Source: G041228335 sp964580905 (GTDB lineage: Bacteria; Pseudomonadota; Alphaproteobacteria; Puniceispirillales; UBA1172). From it: DNA of 64,000 nucleotides. The notes beneath the pieces are model-generated. The model had not been told where the DNA came from. It did no database searches and saw nothing but the letters and a program-made list of their open reading frames with translations. Below are positions 26,255 to 35,775 of the stretch, piece by piece. The position numbers and the translations under genes are program-made. Every line of letters starts with the position of its first letter. The first letter of the stretch is position 1. The stretch is taken from positions 1 through 64,000 of the forward strand of contig CAZOLR010000008.1 in the NCBI GenBank assembly GCA_964580905.1, written 5' to 3'.

Positions 26255-28006
26255 ATGACAGATAAGCTGAAAACGTTACGGCAATGGCTTGAGGCGCAAA
26301 ATCTGGATGGGTTTCTTGTTCCCCGCGGGGATTGTTTTTCCGGTGAAGAGGTGCCGGCTTCCGAAGAACGCCTTGCCCATATCAGCGGCTTCACCGGTTC
26401 AGCGGGGACAGCGGTCGTCACCAGCAACCTTGCCGCGCTTTTTTCTGATGGCCGCTATACCCTCCAGATGCAGACCCAGACATCTGAGGACTGGGCAACA
26501 TTTACCGTGCCGTCAACCACACCAAATGACTGGATCAAGACACATATGAAAGGTGGCAGGCTGGGTTTTGATCCCTGGCTTATGACGGTATCCCAGTATC
26601 GTGGTTTTGAAGATGCCTTGAGCCCGGAAGGTATTTCCCTGCATCCTGTCGCCGCCAACCCGATTGATCTGGCCTGGCCGGATCAACCCTTGCCGCCAAG
26701 GAGCAAAGCCTGGGATTTTCCCCTTTCGAATGCCGGCCTTGGCCGGGTTGAAAAGACAGACCTTGTGATCAGGGCCTTGCAGAAAATTGATCCTGCGGCC
26801 TCTGCCCTTGTGATCAGTGATCCGGCGTCGCTGGCCTGGTTGCTGAACATCCGGGGGGGAGATCTTCCCCATACTCCCGTGATCCTGGCTTTTGCGCTTC
26901 TGGACATTTCAGGCAAAGTCACGGTTTTCGCAAGCAAGGAGCGTTTTGACGCCGTCGATCAGACCGGCCTGTCTTTTGCTGATCAGGCCCGGCTTGGTGA
27001 CACTCTGGCAGGATTGGCGGATGGTGTTGTTGTCGATCCGTCCTCATGTCCGGTGGCAATACGGCAGATGCTCACGGGCCGGGTTATCGAAAATACACTG
27101 CCGATGGTGTCGATGAAGGCTGAGAAAACACAAGAGGAAGCCGCAGGGTTCCGCGCCGCCCATAAGAGAGATGCGGTGGCAATGATCCGCTTCCTTGCCT
27201 GGTTTGATCACACGCTCACCCGTTATCCGTTAAGGGAAACCGAAGCCGCCGACAAACTGGCCGAATTCAGAGAGCAGGAGGATGGTTTCTTAAGCCCCAG
27301 TTTCGCGACTATCTGCGGCGGCGGCGGCAATGGCGCAATTGTGCACTATCGGGCAGAACCCGGGGCAGACCAGATCATTCCGGAAGACAATCTCTGTCTT
27401 ATTGACAGCGGCGGTCAGTATCGGGATGCCACAACGGATATCACCCGTACCATTTCCACAGGGAAGCCGTCCGATGCCATGTGCGACGCCTATACCCATG
27501 TCCTGCGGGCACATATCGCGCTTGATATGGCGCGGTTTCCCCATGGCACGACCGGGGTGCAACTTGATGCCATCACCCGGGCACCTTTATGGCAGCAGGG
27601 GATGGACTATGATCATGGCACAGGCCACGGGGTGGGGTGCTGCCTCGGGGTGCATGAAGGCCCGGCCAGCATCTCCAGGCGTGGTACGGCTCAGATCCGC
27701 CCCGGCATGGTTTTGTCAAACGAGCCGGGATTCTATCGCGAAGGCGCCTTTGGTATCCGGACGGAAAATCTTGTCCTTGTTATTGAGGGAGGGGACGGAA
27801 ATCTCGGCTTTGAAGCCCTCACCCTTGTTCCTTTTGACCGGCGGCTGATCCGCGCTGAACTGATGAGCACAGCGGAGATTAACTGGGTGGATACGTATCA
27901 TGAAAGGGTGCGCCGGGAAATCAGCCCGCTGATTGCATCGCGGGGCGATGATCAGGCGCAGGCGTGGCTCGAACGCTTCACCGCCCCTCTGGCGGGACAG
28001 GTTTGA
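26255..28006 (+). CDS. Xaa-Pro aminopeptidase (aminopeptidase P, M24B)
   Basis: Two-metal peptidase that removes an N-terminal residue next to proline. Seen: two N-terminal creatinase-like domains (first starting LRQWLEAQNLDGFLVPRGD), then the pita-bread domain with all metal ligands: Asp pair in LIDSGGQYRDATTDITR, His in GTGHGVG, Glu in SNEPGFYREG and Glu in GIRTENLVL. 583 residues is typical of the long alphaproteobacterial and eukaryotic-like form rather than the 440-residue E. coli PepP. It follows prmA by six bases and is convergent with ligA. Confidence 0.93.
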   Translation: MTDKLKTLRQWLEAQNLDGFLVPRGDCFSGEEVPASEERLAHISGFTGSAGTAVVTSNLAALFSDGRYTLQMQTQTSEDWATFTVPSTTPNDWIKTHMKGGRLGFDPWLMTVSQYRGFEDALSPEGISLHPVAANPIDLAWPDQPLPPRSKAWDFPLSNAGLGRVEKTDLVIRALQKIDPAASALVISDPASLAWLLNIRGGDLPHTPVILAFALLDISGKVTVFASKERFDAVDQTGLSFADQARLGDTLAGLADGVVVDPSSCPVAIRQMLTGRVIENTLPMVSMKAEKTQEEAAGFRAAHKRDAVAMIRFLAWFDHTLTRYPLRETEAADKLAEFREQEDGFLSPSFATICGGGGNGAIVHYRAEPGADQIIPEDNLCLIDSGGQYRDATTDITRTISTGKPSDAMCDAYTHVLRAHIALDMARFPHGTTGVQLDAITRAPLWQQGMDYDHGTGHGVGCCLGVHEGPASISRRGTAQIRPGMVLSNEPGFYREGAFGIRTENLVLVIEGGDGNLGFEALTLVPFDRRLIRAELMSTAEINWVDTYHERVRREISPLIASRGDDQAQAWLERFTAPLAGQV

Positions 28007-28024
28007 TCGCAATCGTTCTTCAGG

Positions 28025-30103
28025 TCAGGACGATGTACCGGTGAGATTTGCCCATTCATCTTCGGTCAGGATGGTCAGCCCGAGTTCCCGGGCTTTTCTG
28101 GCCTTGCTTCCCGCATCAGCGCCGGCAATCACGTAGTCTGTCTTTGAAGAGACAGAACCTGCCACCTTTGCCCCCATGGCTTCGGCTCTGGCTTTTGCTT
28201 CCGCGCGGCTCATGCTTGTCAGTGTTCCGGTGAAGACGACGGTCTTGCCCGAAACGGGGCTGCCGGTTGCAACCGCTTCCGGTGCAATCGTTTCTATCTC
28301 TTTGAGAAGCTTGTGCAGCACATGGTTGTTATGGATGTCATTGAAAAAGGCAACCAGATCACCGGCGACACTTTCACCGATCTGATCAATGCGGATCAGA
28401 TCATCCCAGGCCGGGCCCTCTTTGCCGGCGGCATCGGCGGCCGCTTCCATCAGCGCTGGAATGGACAGGTAATAACGGGCCAGAAGTTTTGCGGTGGCCT
28501 GACCGACCTGGCGAATGCCCAGCGAATAGATCACACGGTCAAGATCAATGCGTCGCCGCTGGTTGATAGCGTCGGCAAGATTGCGGGCAGATACTTCCCC
28601 CCAACCCTCCCGGGCGGCGAGTTCTTCCTTTCTGTCCGGGAGGGCGAAGATATCCGCAGGGTCAGTCAGAAGGCCGTCGTGATACAGCTCTTCCACCAGC
28701 CTGCTGCCCAGCCCGTCTATATCAAAGGCATCACGCGAGACAAAATGCTTGAGCCTTTCCACCACCTGGGCAGGACAGGACAACTGCCCCGTACACCGCC
28801 GGACCGCTTCCCCCTCCGGACGTATCGCCGGACTGCCGCAGGAAGGGCAGGTTTCAGGATAAATGAAGGCAATCGCATCTTCAGGGCGTTTTTCTAAGAT
28901 CACTTCAAGGACCTGCGGGATGACATCACCTGCCCGTTGTATCCGGACAGTATCCCCGATCATGATCCCCTTGTCCCTGATGTAGTCTTCGTTATGGAGG
29001 GTTGCGTTCGATACGACAACCCCGCCAACGGTTACCGGCTTAAGCCGGGCCACCGGCGTGAGTGCGCCTGTCCGGCCAACCTGAATATCAATTCCCTCCA
29101 GGATGGTTTCCGCCTTTTCTGCCGGGAATTTATGGGCGATGGCCCAGCGTGGCGACCGGCTCACCTGACCGAGACGTGTCTGCCAGTCGTGGCGGTTCAC
29201 CTTGTAGACGACGCCGTCAATATCGTAATCGAGTTCTGGCCTTGCCTCGCTGATGACCTTGTAATGTTTCAGCGCGGCGGTCATGTCCTCTGCGGTAATG
29301 GTGAGGGGGTTCACCGGTAATCCCCAGTTGCGCAACGCATCAAGAAAGCCGTCATGTGTTGTGGCAACGACGGCGGACATTTCCCCCGCAGCATAGGTAA
29401 AACAGCGCAAAGGGCGGGATGCGGTGATGTGCGGGTCTTTCTGCCTGAGTGAACCGGCCGCAGCGTTTCGGGGATTGGCAAAGGTCTTGCCGCCGGTCTC
29501 TTCCTGGGTCTTGTTGAGGGCCTGAAAATCAGATTTCCCGATATATATCTCCCCCCGTATTTCAACGATTTCAGGGGTGGGACCACTCAGTTTATGCGGG
29601 ATTTCAGCGATGGTCTTCACGTTGGCAGTAACATCTTCTCCTTCGGCCCCGTCCCCGCGTGTGATGGCCTCGGTAAGGTGGCCGTTTTCATAACGAAGAC
29701 TGATCGAAAGCCCGTCAATCTTCGGTTCGACCGAATAGCTGATGCCGGTGTCTTCCGGAAGGCTGAGAAACCGTCGGACACGTTCATCAAACTCCCGGGC
29801 GTCATCGTCGTTGAACGCATTGCCAAGGGAGAGCATCGCCACCCGGTGGCGTTTCTTGGCAAAACCTGATTTTGGTGCGGCACCAACCATAAGCGAAGGG
29901 CTGTCCGGGCGGACAAGATGGGGAAAAGTCTTCTCAAGGGCAGTATTGCGGCGCATCAGCGCATCAAATTCGGCGTCGCTGATCTCAGGGTCGTCCTGGC
30001 CGTGGTAACGCTGGTTATGATAGGCTATGGTCTCAGCCAGTGATTTCAGCTCAGCCGCAGCTTCAATATCCGTCAGGCCGTCAATATCACGTTCACCGCT
30101 CAT
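28025..30103 (-). CDS. ligA: NAD-dependent DNA ligase
   Basis: Seals nicks in duplex DNA using NAD+. Seen in order: domain Ia (YHNQRYHGQDDPEISDAEFD), nucleotidyltransferase domain with adenylation lysine in EPKIDG (Lys128), OB fold (TGALTPVARLKPV), a four-Cys zinc finger (CPSCG then CTGQLSCPAQ), the HhH domain, and a C-terminal BRCT domain (GKTVVFTGTLTSMSR onward). 692 residues is full length. AGGAG precedes the ATG. It is the last gene of the bamD-recN-ligA run, with a three-base gap from recN. Confidence 0.98.
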   Translation of the reverse strand: MSGERDIDGLTDIEAAAELKSLAETIAYHNQRYHGQDDPEISDAEFDALMRRNTALEKTFPHLVRPDSPSLMVGAAPKSGFAKKRHRVAMLSLGNAFNDDDAREFDERVRRFLSLPEDTGISYSVEPKIDGLSISLRYENGHLTEAITRGDGAEGEDVTANVKTIAEIPHKLSGPTPEIVEIRGEIYIGKSDFQALNKTQEETGGKTFANPRNAAAGSLRQKDPHITASRPLRCFTYAAGEMSAVVATTHDGFLDALRNWGLPVNPLTITAEDMTAALKHYKVISEARPELDYDIDGVVYKVNRHDWQTRLGQVSRSPRWAIAHKFPAEKAETILEGIDIQVGRTGALTPVARLKPVTVGGVVVSNATLHNEDYIRDKGIMIGDTVRIQRAGDVIPQVLEVILEKRPEDAIAFIYPETCPSCGSPAIRPEGEAVRRCTGQLSCPAQVVERLKHFVSRDAFDIDGLGSRLVEELYHDGLLTDPADIFALPDRKEELAAREGWGEVSARNLADAINQRRRIDLDRVIYSLGIRQVGQATAKLLARYYLSIPALMEAAADAAGKEGPAWDDLIRIDQIGESVAGDLVAFFNDIHNNHVLHKLLKEIETIAPEAVATGSPVSGKTVVFTGTLTSMSRAEAKARAEAMGAKVAGSVSSKTDYVIAGADAGSKARKARELGLTILTEDEWANLTGTSS

Positions 30104-30106
30104 CGC

Positions 30107-31768
30107 TCACTCCTGTTCAAGCAGGCGAAGTGCGGCGGCGCGTGCTTCGGGGGTGATGGTCTTACCTGCAAGCATCCGCCCGATCTCTTCCACCCGGCGT
30201 TCCTCATCAAGAGGTTCTGCCCTGCTGATAAGACCTGTTTCGGCTGTTTGTTTCTGAATGAGCAGATGAGATTTGCCCCGGGCTGCCACTTGCGGGGAAT
30301 GTGTGATGACCAGGCATTGCAGGTTTTCGCCAAGTCGCGCAAGACGGTTGCCGACGGCAGCGGCAACCGCGCCGCCAACACCGCTGTCCACTTCATCAAA
30401 AATGAGGGTCATCGGCGCGGATATATCGGCAAGAACAACTTTGAGGGCAAGCAGGAAACGGGCGAGTTCACCACCGGATGCGATACGGTCAATCGGCCCT
30501 GTTTTCGAACCCGGATTGGTGCTCGCTTCAAAACGGACCTGATCCTTGCCGGCAGGGCCCCAGCGTTTTTCATCCAACTCTTCCATGACAGTTCTGAATT
30601 GCGCGGCCTCAAGCTTCAGCGGCGGCAATTCTTCTTTCACCCTCGCATCGAGTTCACCTGCGGCCTTCAGCCTTGCTGCGGATAGGGCGTCGGCTTTGCC
30701 GGTATAGGCCTTGCTGGCCTTTTCTTCGGCGAGGGTAAGTGCGGCGATGCCGCCGGACTGATCATCAAGGCCCGCCAGCCTTTGGGCCAGGTCCTGATGC
30801 AGGCGGGGAAGATCAGCAACCGTCACCTGATGTTTCCGGGCCTGACTGCGGAGAGCGTGGAGACGATCTTCAATATGGGCAAGGCGGCCGGGATCATCCT
30901 CAAGCCTGTCTTTCACCTCGGCGAGAGCAGAGAGGCTTTCTTCCACTTCAACCTCCGCCCGGCCCAGCGCTTCATTCAGCGGGGCCAGCATCTGCCCTGC
31001 GCTGTCATCAAGGCGGTCCAGCACCTTCAACGCGGCTGCAAGCCTCGACGCGGCGCCATTTTCACCGGTAAGGGCAGTCTCCGCCACCTGAAGGGCTTCG
31101 GCTATGCGGGTGACATTGGCCAGCAGTTTGCGCTCGTTATTCAGGTTTTCCTCTTCATCCTCGGCGGGATTGAGCTCATCAAGCCGGGCAACCGCATCCC
31201 TCAGCCATTCCTCATCGGCCCGGGCTTTTTCCAGTTCTTCCATCCTCTGTAAGAGGGCGGTTTTCTGATCCTGCCAGTCCTGCCAGAGCTGTCCGAGGTG
31301 ATCGACGTCTTCCAGCGTGCCGGCGAACCGATCCAGAAGATTTCGGTGTGAGCTGACATCAAGAAGGCCACGTCCCTCAAACTGGCCCTGAATTTCCACC
31401 AGAGCGTCACCAATCTGGCGAAGGAAAGTCGTGGAAACAGGAGTGTCATTGATATGGGCGGGGGATTTACCTTCCCGCAACTGCCGCCTCAGGATAATTT
31501 CCCCGTCGCTGTCTATGCCTGCATCCTTCAGAAGGCCCAGCACGGGATGACCTTGCGCCAGGTCAAAACAGGCGATGACCTCAGCTTTCTCACCATGGCG
31601 GCCTATCAGATCAAAATCCGCACGGCTGCCAAGAGCAAGGCCGAGGGAGTCAAGCAGAATGGATTTGCCGGCGCCGGTTTCACCGGTAAGCACTGTGAGC
31701 CCGGATGAGAAGTCAAGGCCAAGCTCATCAATCAGCACAACATTACGGACAACAAGGCGCGTGAGCAT
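30107..31768 (-). CDS. recN: DNA repair protein RecN
   Basis: SMC-like ATPase used in double-strand break repair. Seen: Walker A GETGAGKS near residue 30, the long central coiled coil (about 150-360) with a short hinge, the signature region ASGGELARFLLALK, and Walker B LIFDEVDSGVGG with the later LVITHSPQVAA. 553 residues is normal. It lies between bamD and ligA on the same strand. No LexA-type operator was recognised upstream, and the start abuts the bamD stop, so it is probably expressed with bamD. Confidence 0.97.
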   Translation of the reverse strand: MLTRLVVRNVVLIDELGLDFSSGLTVLTGETGAGKSILLDSLGLALGSRADFDLIGRHGEKAEVIACFDLAQGHPVLGLLKDAGIDSDGEIILRRQLREGKSPAHINDTPVSTTFLRQIGDALVEIQGQFEGRGLLDVSSHRNLLDRFAGTLEDVDHLGQLWQDWQDQKTALLQRMEELEKARADEEWLRDAVARLDELNPAEDEEENLNNERKLLANVTRIAEALQVAETALTGENGAASRLAAALKVLDRLDDSAGQMLAPLNEALGRAEVEVEESLSALAEVKDRLEDDPGRLAHIEDRLHALRSQARKHQVTVADLPRLHQDLAQRLAGLDDQSGGIAALTLAEEKASKAYTGKADALSAARLKAAGELDARVKEELPPLKLEAAQFRTVMEELDEKRWGPAGKDQVRFEASTNPGSKTGPIDRIASGGELARFLLALKVVLADISAPMTLIFDEVDSGVGGAVAAAVGNRLARLGENLQCLVITHSPQVAARGKSHLLIQKQTAETGLISRAEPLDEERRVEEIGRMLAGKTITPEARAAALRLLEQE

Positions 31769-31771
31769 ATA

Positions 31772-32617
31772 TCAGAATACCGAGGTCGCCTTCTCCAGAA
31801 GACGGTCAAAAAGGCTGGGATCGTGGTTTTTCTCCGGCAATTCAATGAGGCGATACATGCGTTCGGTCCAGATGGAATCGCTGTAATTGTACTGCAATAC
31901 CGCGCCGGACCGTTCGGCTTCTTCGTCAAGACCCAGCGCAAGATACCCTTCGACCATCCGGTAAAGGGCTTCCGGAACCTGATTGGAGGTATTGTATTCC
32001 TTTACAACCGTGGCAAATCGCCGGATCGCAGCATCGTAATGCTGACGCTTGAGATAAAACCGCCCCACGGCCATTTCCTTTCCGGCAAGATGGCTGTTTG
32101 TCAGGTCAAGCTTGAGCCGGGCATCGCGCGCATATTTGCTTTCAGGAAAACGGTTCAGCAGGGCCGTGAAAGCTTCTCTTGCCAGCAGTGTCATGCCAGC
32201 ATCGCGTTCGACATCGACAATCTGCTCATAATAGGATTGGGCCTTGAGGTAATAGGCATAGTCGATATCTTCATGCGCAGGGTTAAGCTCAATAAAACGG
32301 TCCAGCGCAGAGATCGCCGAGGGATATTGATTGGATTCGTAAAGAGCCCAGGCGGACATAAGTTGCGCTCGGGTGGCCCATTTGGAATACGGATGCTGGC
32401 GCTCCACCTCATCAAAGAGGGGGGAGGCCTTTTCTATGGTGCCGTTGGTGGCCTCGTTCATGGCCTCGTTATAGAGATCTTCAGCGGATCTTTCGATCTG
32501 AACAGGTAAATCCTCACCGGATGAGCAGGACGCGATGATCATCAGTAATGATCCGGAGAGAATGGCGCGGGTAAGCGGGACCAGGCTTTGCGGAAAGAAA
32601 CATGATCGTTCAGGCAA
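31772..32617 (-). CDS. bamD: Outer-membrane assembly lipoprotein BamD (ComL)
   Basis: Essential component of the BAM complex that folds beta-barrel proteins into the outer membrane. Seen: a lipoprotein signal ending in the lipobox IIASC, then five TPR-like helical repeats in the BamD fold (for example LYNEAMN near the N-terminus, then AFTALLNRFPESKYARDARLKL and GRFYLKRQHYDAAIRRF). No ATG lies before the signal peptide; the TTG at 32617 with GGAG seven bases upstream is the best start and gives 281 residues. The open frame reaches 32659, but the extra part is unlike a signal sequence. Confidence 0.92.
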   Translation of the reverse strand: MPERSCFFPQSLVPLTRAILSGSLLMIIASCSSGEDLPVQIERSAEDLYNEAMNEATNGTIEKASPLFDEVERQHPYSKWATRAQLMSAWALYESNQYPSAISALDRFIELNPAHEDIDYAYYLKAQSYYEQIVDVERDAGMTLLAREAFTALLNRFPESKYARDARLKLDLTNSHLAGKEMAVGRFYLKRQHYDAAIRRFATVVKEYNTSNQVPEALYRMVEGYLALGLDEEAERSGAVLQYNYSDSIWTERMYRLIELPEKNHDPSLFDRLLEKATSVF

Positions 32618-32718
32618 GGCGATGCTCCATATCCTTGGTGCGTAACATCGTCCTAACATACGATGAACAAACTTGAAGGGAAAGTGTAAACCGTGATCCC
32701 CGGGCGTATTCCCCGCCC

Positions 32719-33651
32719 TCAGGCGTAGGCGGCAACCTGTCCTGAAGGTTTGAGCGAGGCTTGGTTTTCAACCTTTTCCAGACCGTCAACAAGCACCCAT
32801 GCGCTTTCATCATTGAGCAAAGCTTCGAGCAAACGGTTATTGATCGCATGGCCTGGCTGGCTGGCCGTGATATGTCCAAGGACATGCCGCCCGGCCAGAT
32901 AGAGATCACCGAGGCAGTCCAGCGTTTTGTGACGGACAAACTCATCCGTGTATCTCAACCCGTCTTCGTTCAGGATCTTGCCCTGATCAACCACAATGGC
33001 GTTATCAAGAGAGCCTCCGAGGGCGTAGCCCGCGGCGCGAAGCTTCGTCAGATCCGGGTAAAGGCAGAATGTCCGTGCGGCGGCCAGCTCATCTTCAAAA
33101 CTGGTGTCGTCATGAACGTAAAAATACTGGGACTGGCCGATGAATTCATCTTCAAACGCGATGCTGACATCAATCTCAAGACGGTCCGAAGGGGTGATTT
33201 CTGCCCAGGAGCGATCCGTTTCAATCCGCACAGGCTTGATCACCCTGAGGTATTGCCGGGGTGTTTTCAGCACATTAATCCCGGCTTCCCTGATGAGGTT
33301 GCAGTAAGGAAGGGCGCTACCATCCATGGCGGGGAGTTCGGCGGCGTTGATATCGATATAGGCGTTGTCCACACCAAGCCCGGCAAATGCCGCCAGCAAA
33401 TGCTCAACCGTGCCAACGGTCACGCCATCATCGTTCATTATGCGGGAATTCAGCATCGTATCGGCGATATTGCAGCTTAAGGCCGGAATCTCACAATCGA
33501 CGCTTGAAACATCAACGCGGCGAAAAATAATGCCGGTATCCGCCGGCGCAGGATGCAGCGATATGTCAACCAGACGCGCCGAATGCAAGCCAATGCCGCT
33601 CCGGCTGACAGATTTTGACAAGGTTGTCTGGTAAGGCTGATTGATGAACAT
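32719..33651 (-). CDS. lpxC: UDP-3-O-acyl-N-acetylglucosamine deacetylase
   Basis: Zinc enzyme of the first committed step in lipid A synthesis. Seen: N-terminal SGIGLHS, the zinc histidine in VEHLLAAFAGLG, the metal HKTLD motif (KTLDCLGDLYLAG) and the catalytic histidine near GHITASQPGH. 310 residues is full length. It has its own upstream gap of 178 bp with a candidate promoter. It is placed directly after ftsZ on the same strand, as in E. coli. In enterobacteria its level is set by FtsH. Confidence 0.97.
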   Translation of the reverse strand: MFINQPYQTTLSKSVSRSGIGLHSARLVDISLHPAPADTGIIFRRVDVSSVDCEIPALSCNIADTMLNSRIMNDDGVTVGTVEHLLAAFAGLGVDNAYIDINAAELPAMDGSALPYCNLIREAGINVLKTPRQYLRVIKPVRIETDRSWAEITPSDRLEIDVSIAFEDEFIGQSQYFYVHDDTSFEDELAAARTFCLYPDLTKLRAAGYALGGSLDNAIVVDQGKILNEDGLRYTDEFVRHKTLDCLGDLYLAGRHVLGHITASQPGHAINNRLLEALLNDESAWVLVDGLEKVENQASLKPSGQVAAYA

Positions 33652-33697
33652 ACGATATTATTTTTTTCGGTTTATCCTGATGGGACAAGGTTGGAAT

Positions 33698-33726
33698 AAT
33701 GTAATGAAAATATAGGTTTTTCCCAA
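33698..33726 (-). promoter_or_regulatory. Candidate lpxC promoter
   Basis: On the minus strand TTGGGA (33726-33721), a 17-bp spacer and TACATT (33703-33698) lie about 47 bp before the lpxC start in an AT-rich stretch. Matches to consensus are moderate. Confidence 0.35.
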
Positions 33727-33742
33727 AAAGGAAGCAAATCAC

Positions 33743-33777
33743 GAATGGTTACGGATTGTTGCAATCCGTAACCATTC
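33743..33777 (-). terminator. 16-bp perfect hairpin after ftsZ (probable terminator or 3' end structure)
   Basis: GAATGGTTACGGATTG (33743-33758) and CAATCCGTAACCATTC (33762-33777) are perfect inverted repeats around a three-base loop. It begins 53 bp after the ftsZ stop. On the minus strand the stem is followed by GTGATTTGCTTCCTTTTT, so the T-rich tract is set back about 12 bases. It may be a terminator that protects the dcw transcript's 3' end, or a repeat element. The distance to the T run lowers certainty. Confidence 0.55.
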
Positions 33778-33829
33778 TCTGGCTGATCAGGCCATGTTAT
33801 TCATGCCATGTTATCTTCCTGCTGTGCCT

Positions 33830-35641
33830 TTAATTTGCCTGGCGACGGAGGAAGGCCGGAATTTCCAGATCATCTTCTTCATCGATCTGTGGCATATCCA
33901 GCTGGTTTTGTGTTGTTGGCTTAAGCGAGGAAATACCGCTTTCGGCCGGCTGATCAGACGGTGCTGTTTCCGCCCTGGTGACCGCACTCAGAACCGGCTC
34001 GCGCGGGGAGGTGTCTGCTGATTTCTCCTTAGGCGGTGCGGTGTCGGATGTGGCCGCGCTTTTGCCGGTGAACATCCTTGAGATGTGGCTGATCAGACTC
34101 CCGTTCCCCTGCGCCGAAGATGGCTCAGGTTCCGGATCGGTAATCTCGACTGTTTTGCCAAGGATGAAGGGTTCATCCGGGCTTTTGTCCTGATCTGATG
34201 CGGTTTCTTCACCTTTCATGTCCTCTTCCGCCGCCTCTTGGTTTTGCGGGGCGGTTTCAACCATATCCATCAGGCTGGTTTGATCAGGATGATGGCTGGT
34301 GCCGGTTTCATCCTGCTCCGGTTCTGTTGTGTTGAGATCTTCTGCAACCGGTGGTGTGCCCGAAAGTGAGAACGCCGCGACCTCTTCGATGGAGGGCGCG
34401 TTGTGATCGAGTTCAGGATCAGTGCTGACCGTGGGTGTCTGTGGTAGAGTTGCGGTTTCTTCCATGGCCGGATTCACACCTGATATGGAATGGGTTTCCA
34501 TGACCGGGGCATTTTCCATCGAAGCCGGAGCAGGTTGTTCGGCCCTGATTTCGGTGGTGGCGCTACTGGTCGCTTCCGGCTGTCTTGCGCCGGTCAGGTT
34601 GCGCACCATAGGTGCCGGTGTGAAAGATGGCCGGTGATCTGATGTGGGCTGGGGTGGCCGCGACATCATGGCCTCTGCTTCCATGCCTGTTGCCACGACG
34701 GAGACCCGCATGATGCCATCCATCTTATCATCAAGCGCTGAGCCGAAAATGATCGTGGCTTCGGCGTCGACTTCGCGGCGGATATGGTTGGCGGCTTCAT
34801 CGACTTCAAAGAGAGTCATATCCGTGCCGCCGGTAATGTTGATCAGGACAGCTTGGGCCCCTTTCATGGTGGTCTCATCAAGAAGCGGATTGTTGATGGC
34901 CGCCTCAGCCGCGTTGGCGGCCCTGTTCTCACCTGATGCTTCGCCCGTACCCATCATGGCTTTGCCCATCTCAGACATGACGGCCCGGATATCGGCAAAA
35001 TCAAGGTTGATCATTCCCGGCTTGATCATCAGATCTGTCACACCGCAAACGCCTTGATGGAGCACCTCATCAGCCATGGCAAAGGCATCGGCAAAGGTGG
35101 TGCGTTCATTGGCCAGGCGGAACAGATTCTGGTTGGGAATGACGATCAGTGTATCGACATAAGCCTGAAGTTCTTCGATGCCGCCGACGGCTTGTTTCAT
35201 CCGGACCTGGCCTTCGAAATCAAAGGGTTTGGTGATAACCCCGACGGTGAGGATGCCGCGTTCACGGCAAGCCCGGGCTATAACAGGTGCAGCGCCCGTG
35301 CCTGTGCCCCCGCCCATTCCTGCGGTTATGAACACCATGTGACTGTCGGCGAGTTCCGCCATGATGTCATCGATGCTTTCTTCGGCGGCAAGGCGGCCGA
35401 TTTCAGGCTTGGACCCGGCACCCAGACCTTGCGTGTGCTGACGGCCGAGCTGAATTTTACGCTCCGCAAGGGAGCTTGCCAGCGCCTGACCGTCGGTATT
35501 GGCAACGAGGAAGTCGACGCCTTCCAGGTTGGCTGCAATCATATTGTTGACGGCATTGCCGCCGCCACCCCCGACACCGACTACGGTGATCTTGGGGCGG
35601 AGTTCCTGCGTCGAAGTCGGAACAGATATATTGAGAGTCAT
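33830..35641 (-). CDS. ftsZ: Cell division protein FtsZ with a very long C-terminal linker
   Basis: Tubulin-like GTPase that forms the division ring. Seen: GTP-binding VVGVGGGGGNAVNNM near residue 21, the tubulin signature GGGTGTGAAP (110-119), NLDFADIRAVM, and the T7-loop region. After the globular core (to about 320) comes a disordered linker of roughly 260 residues rich in Pro, Thr, Ser, Glu and Gln. The protein ends in the conserved C-terminal peptide DLEIPAFLRRQ that binds FtsA. 603 residues is much longer than E. coli FtsZ (383) and in the range of long alphaproteobacterial forms. AAGGAG lies eight bases before the ATG. A 187-bp gap separates it from ftsA. Confidence 0.98.
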   Translation of the reverse strand: MTLNISVPTSTQELRPKITVVGVGGGGGNAVNNMIAANLEGVDFLVANTDGQALASSLAERKIQLGRQHTQGLGAGSKPEIGRLAAEESIDDIMAELADSHMVFITAGMGGGTGTGAAPVIARACRERGILTVGVITKPFDFEGQVRMKQAVGGIEELQAYVDTLIVIPNQNLFRLANERTTFADAFAMADEVLHQGVCGVTDLMIKPGMINLDFADIRAVMSEMGKAMMGTGEASGENRAANAAEAAINNPLLDETTMKGAQAVLINITGGTDMTLFEVDEAANHIRREVDAEATIIFGSALDDKMDGIMRVSVVATGMEAEAMMSRPPQPTSDHRPSFTPAPMVRNLTGARQPEATSSATTEIRAEQPAPASMENAPVMETHSISGVNPAMEETATLPQTPTVSTDPELDHNAPSIEEVAAFSLSGTPPVAEDLNTTEPEQDETGTSHHPDQTSLMDMVETAPQNQEAAEEDMKGEETASDQDKSPDEPFILGKTVEITDPEPEPSSAQGNGSLISHISRMFTGKSAATSDTAPPKEKSADTSPREPVLSAVTRAETAPSDQPAESGISSLKPTTQNQLDMPQIDEEDDLEIPAFLRRQAN

Positions 35642-35757
35642 GGCATGATCTCCTTAATGGTTGCACCTTTTGTTTGGTGCGGTGAAGCCTGATCCGTTTT
35701 CGGGAAACAGGCGGTTGTGATGGTGACGGGCGGCACCGGTGATCTGAAAAGCCCGTA

Positions 35758-35775
35758 TTCCGGGAAGTTCCCGAA
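35758..35775. other. Short dyad in the ftsA-ftsZ gap
   Basis: CGGGAA (35761-35766), one base, TTCCCG (35768-35773): a 6+6 perfect dyad with near-symmetric flanks, about 120 bp before the ftsZ start. The spacer is too short for an RNA hairpin, so a protein-binding site is the more likely role, if any. It is not a recognised CtrA or LexA site. The rest of this 187-bp gap shows only the ftsZ ribosome-binding site. Confidence 0.3.

Noticed and set aside
32702..32718. GGGCG/CGCCC inverted repeat after lpxC
   Set aside because: A 5-bp stem with no T tract on the minus strand; not a credible terminator.
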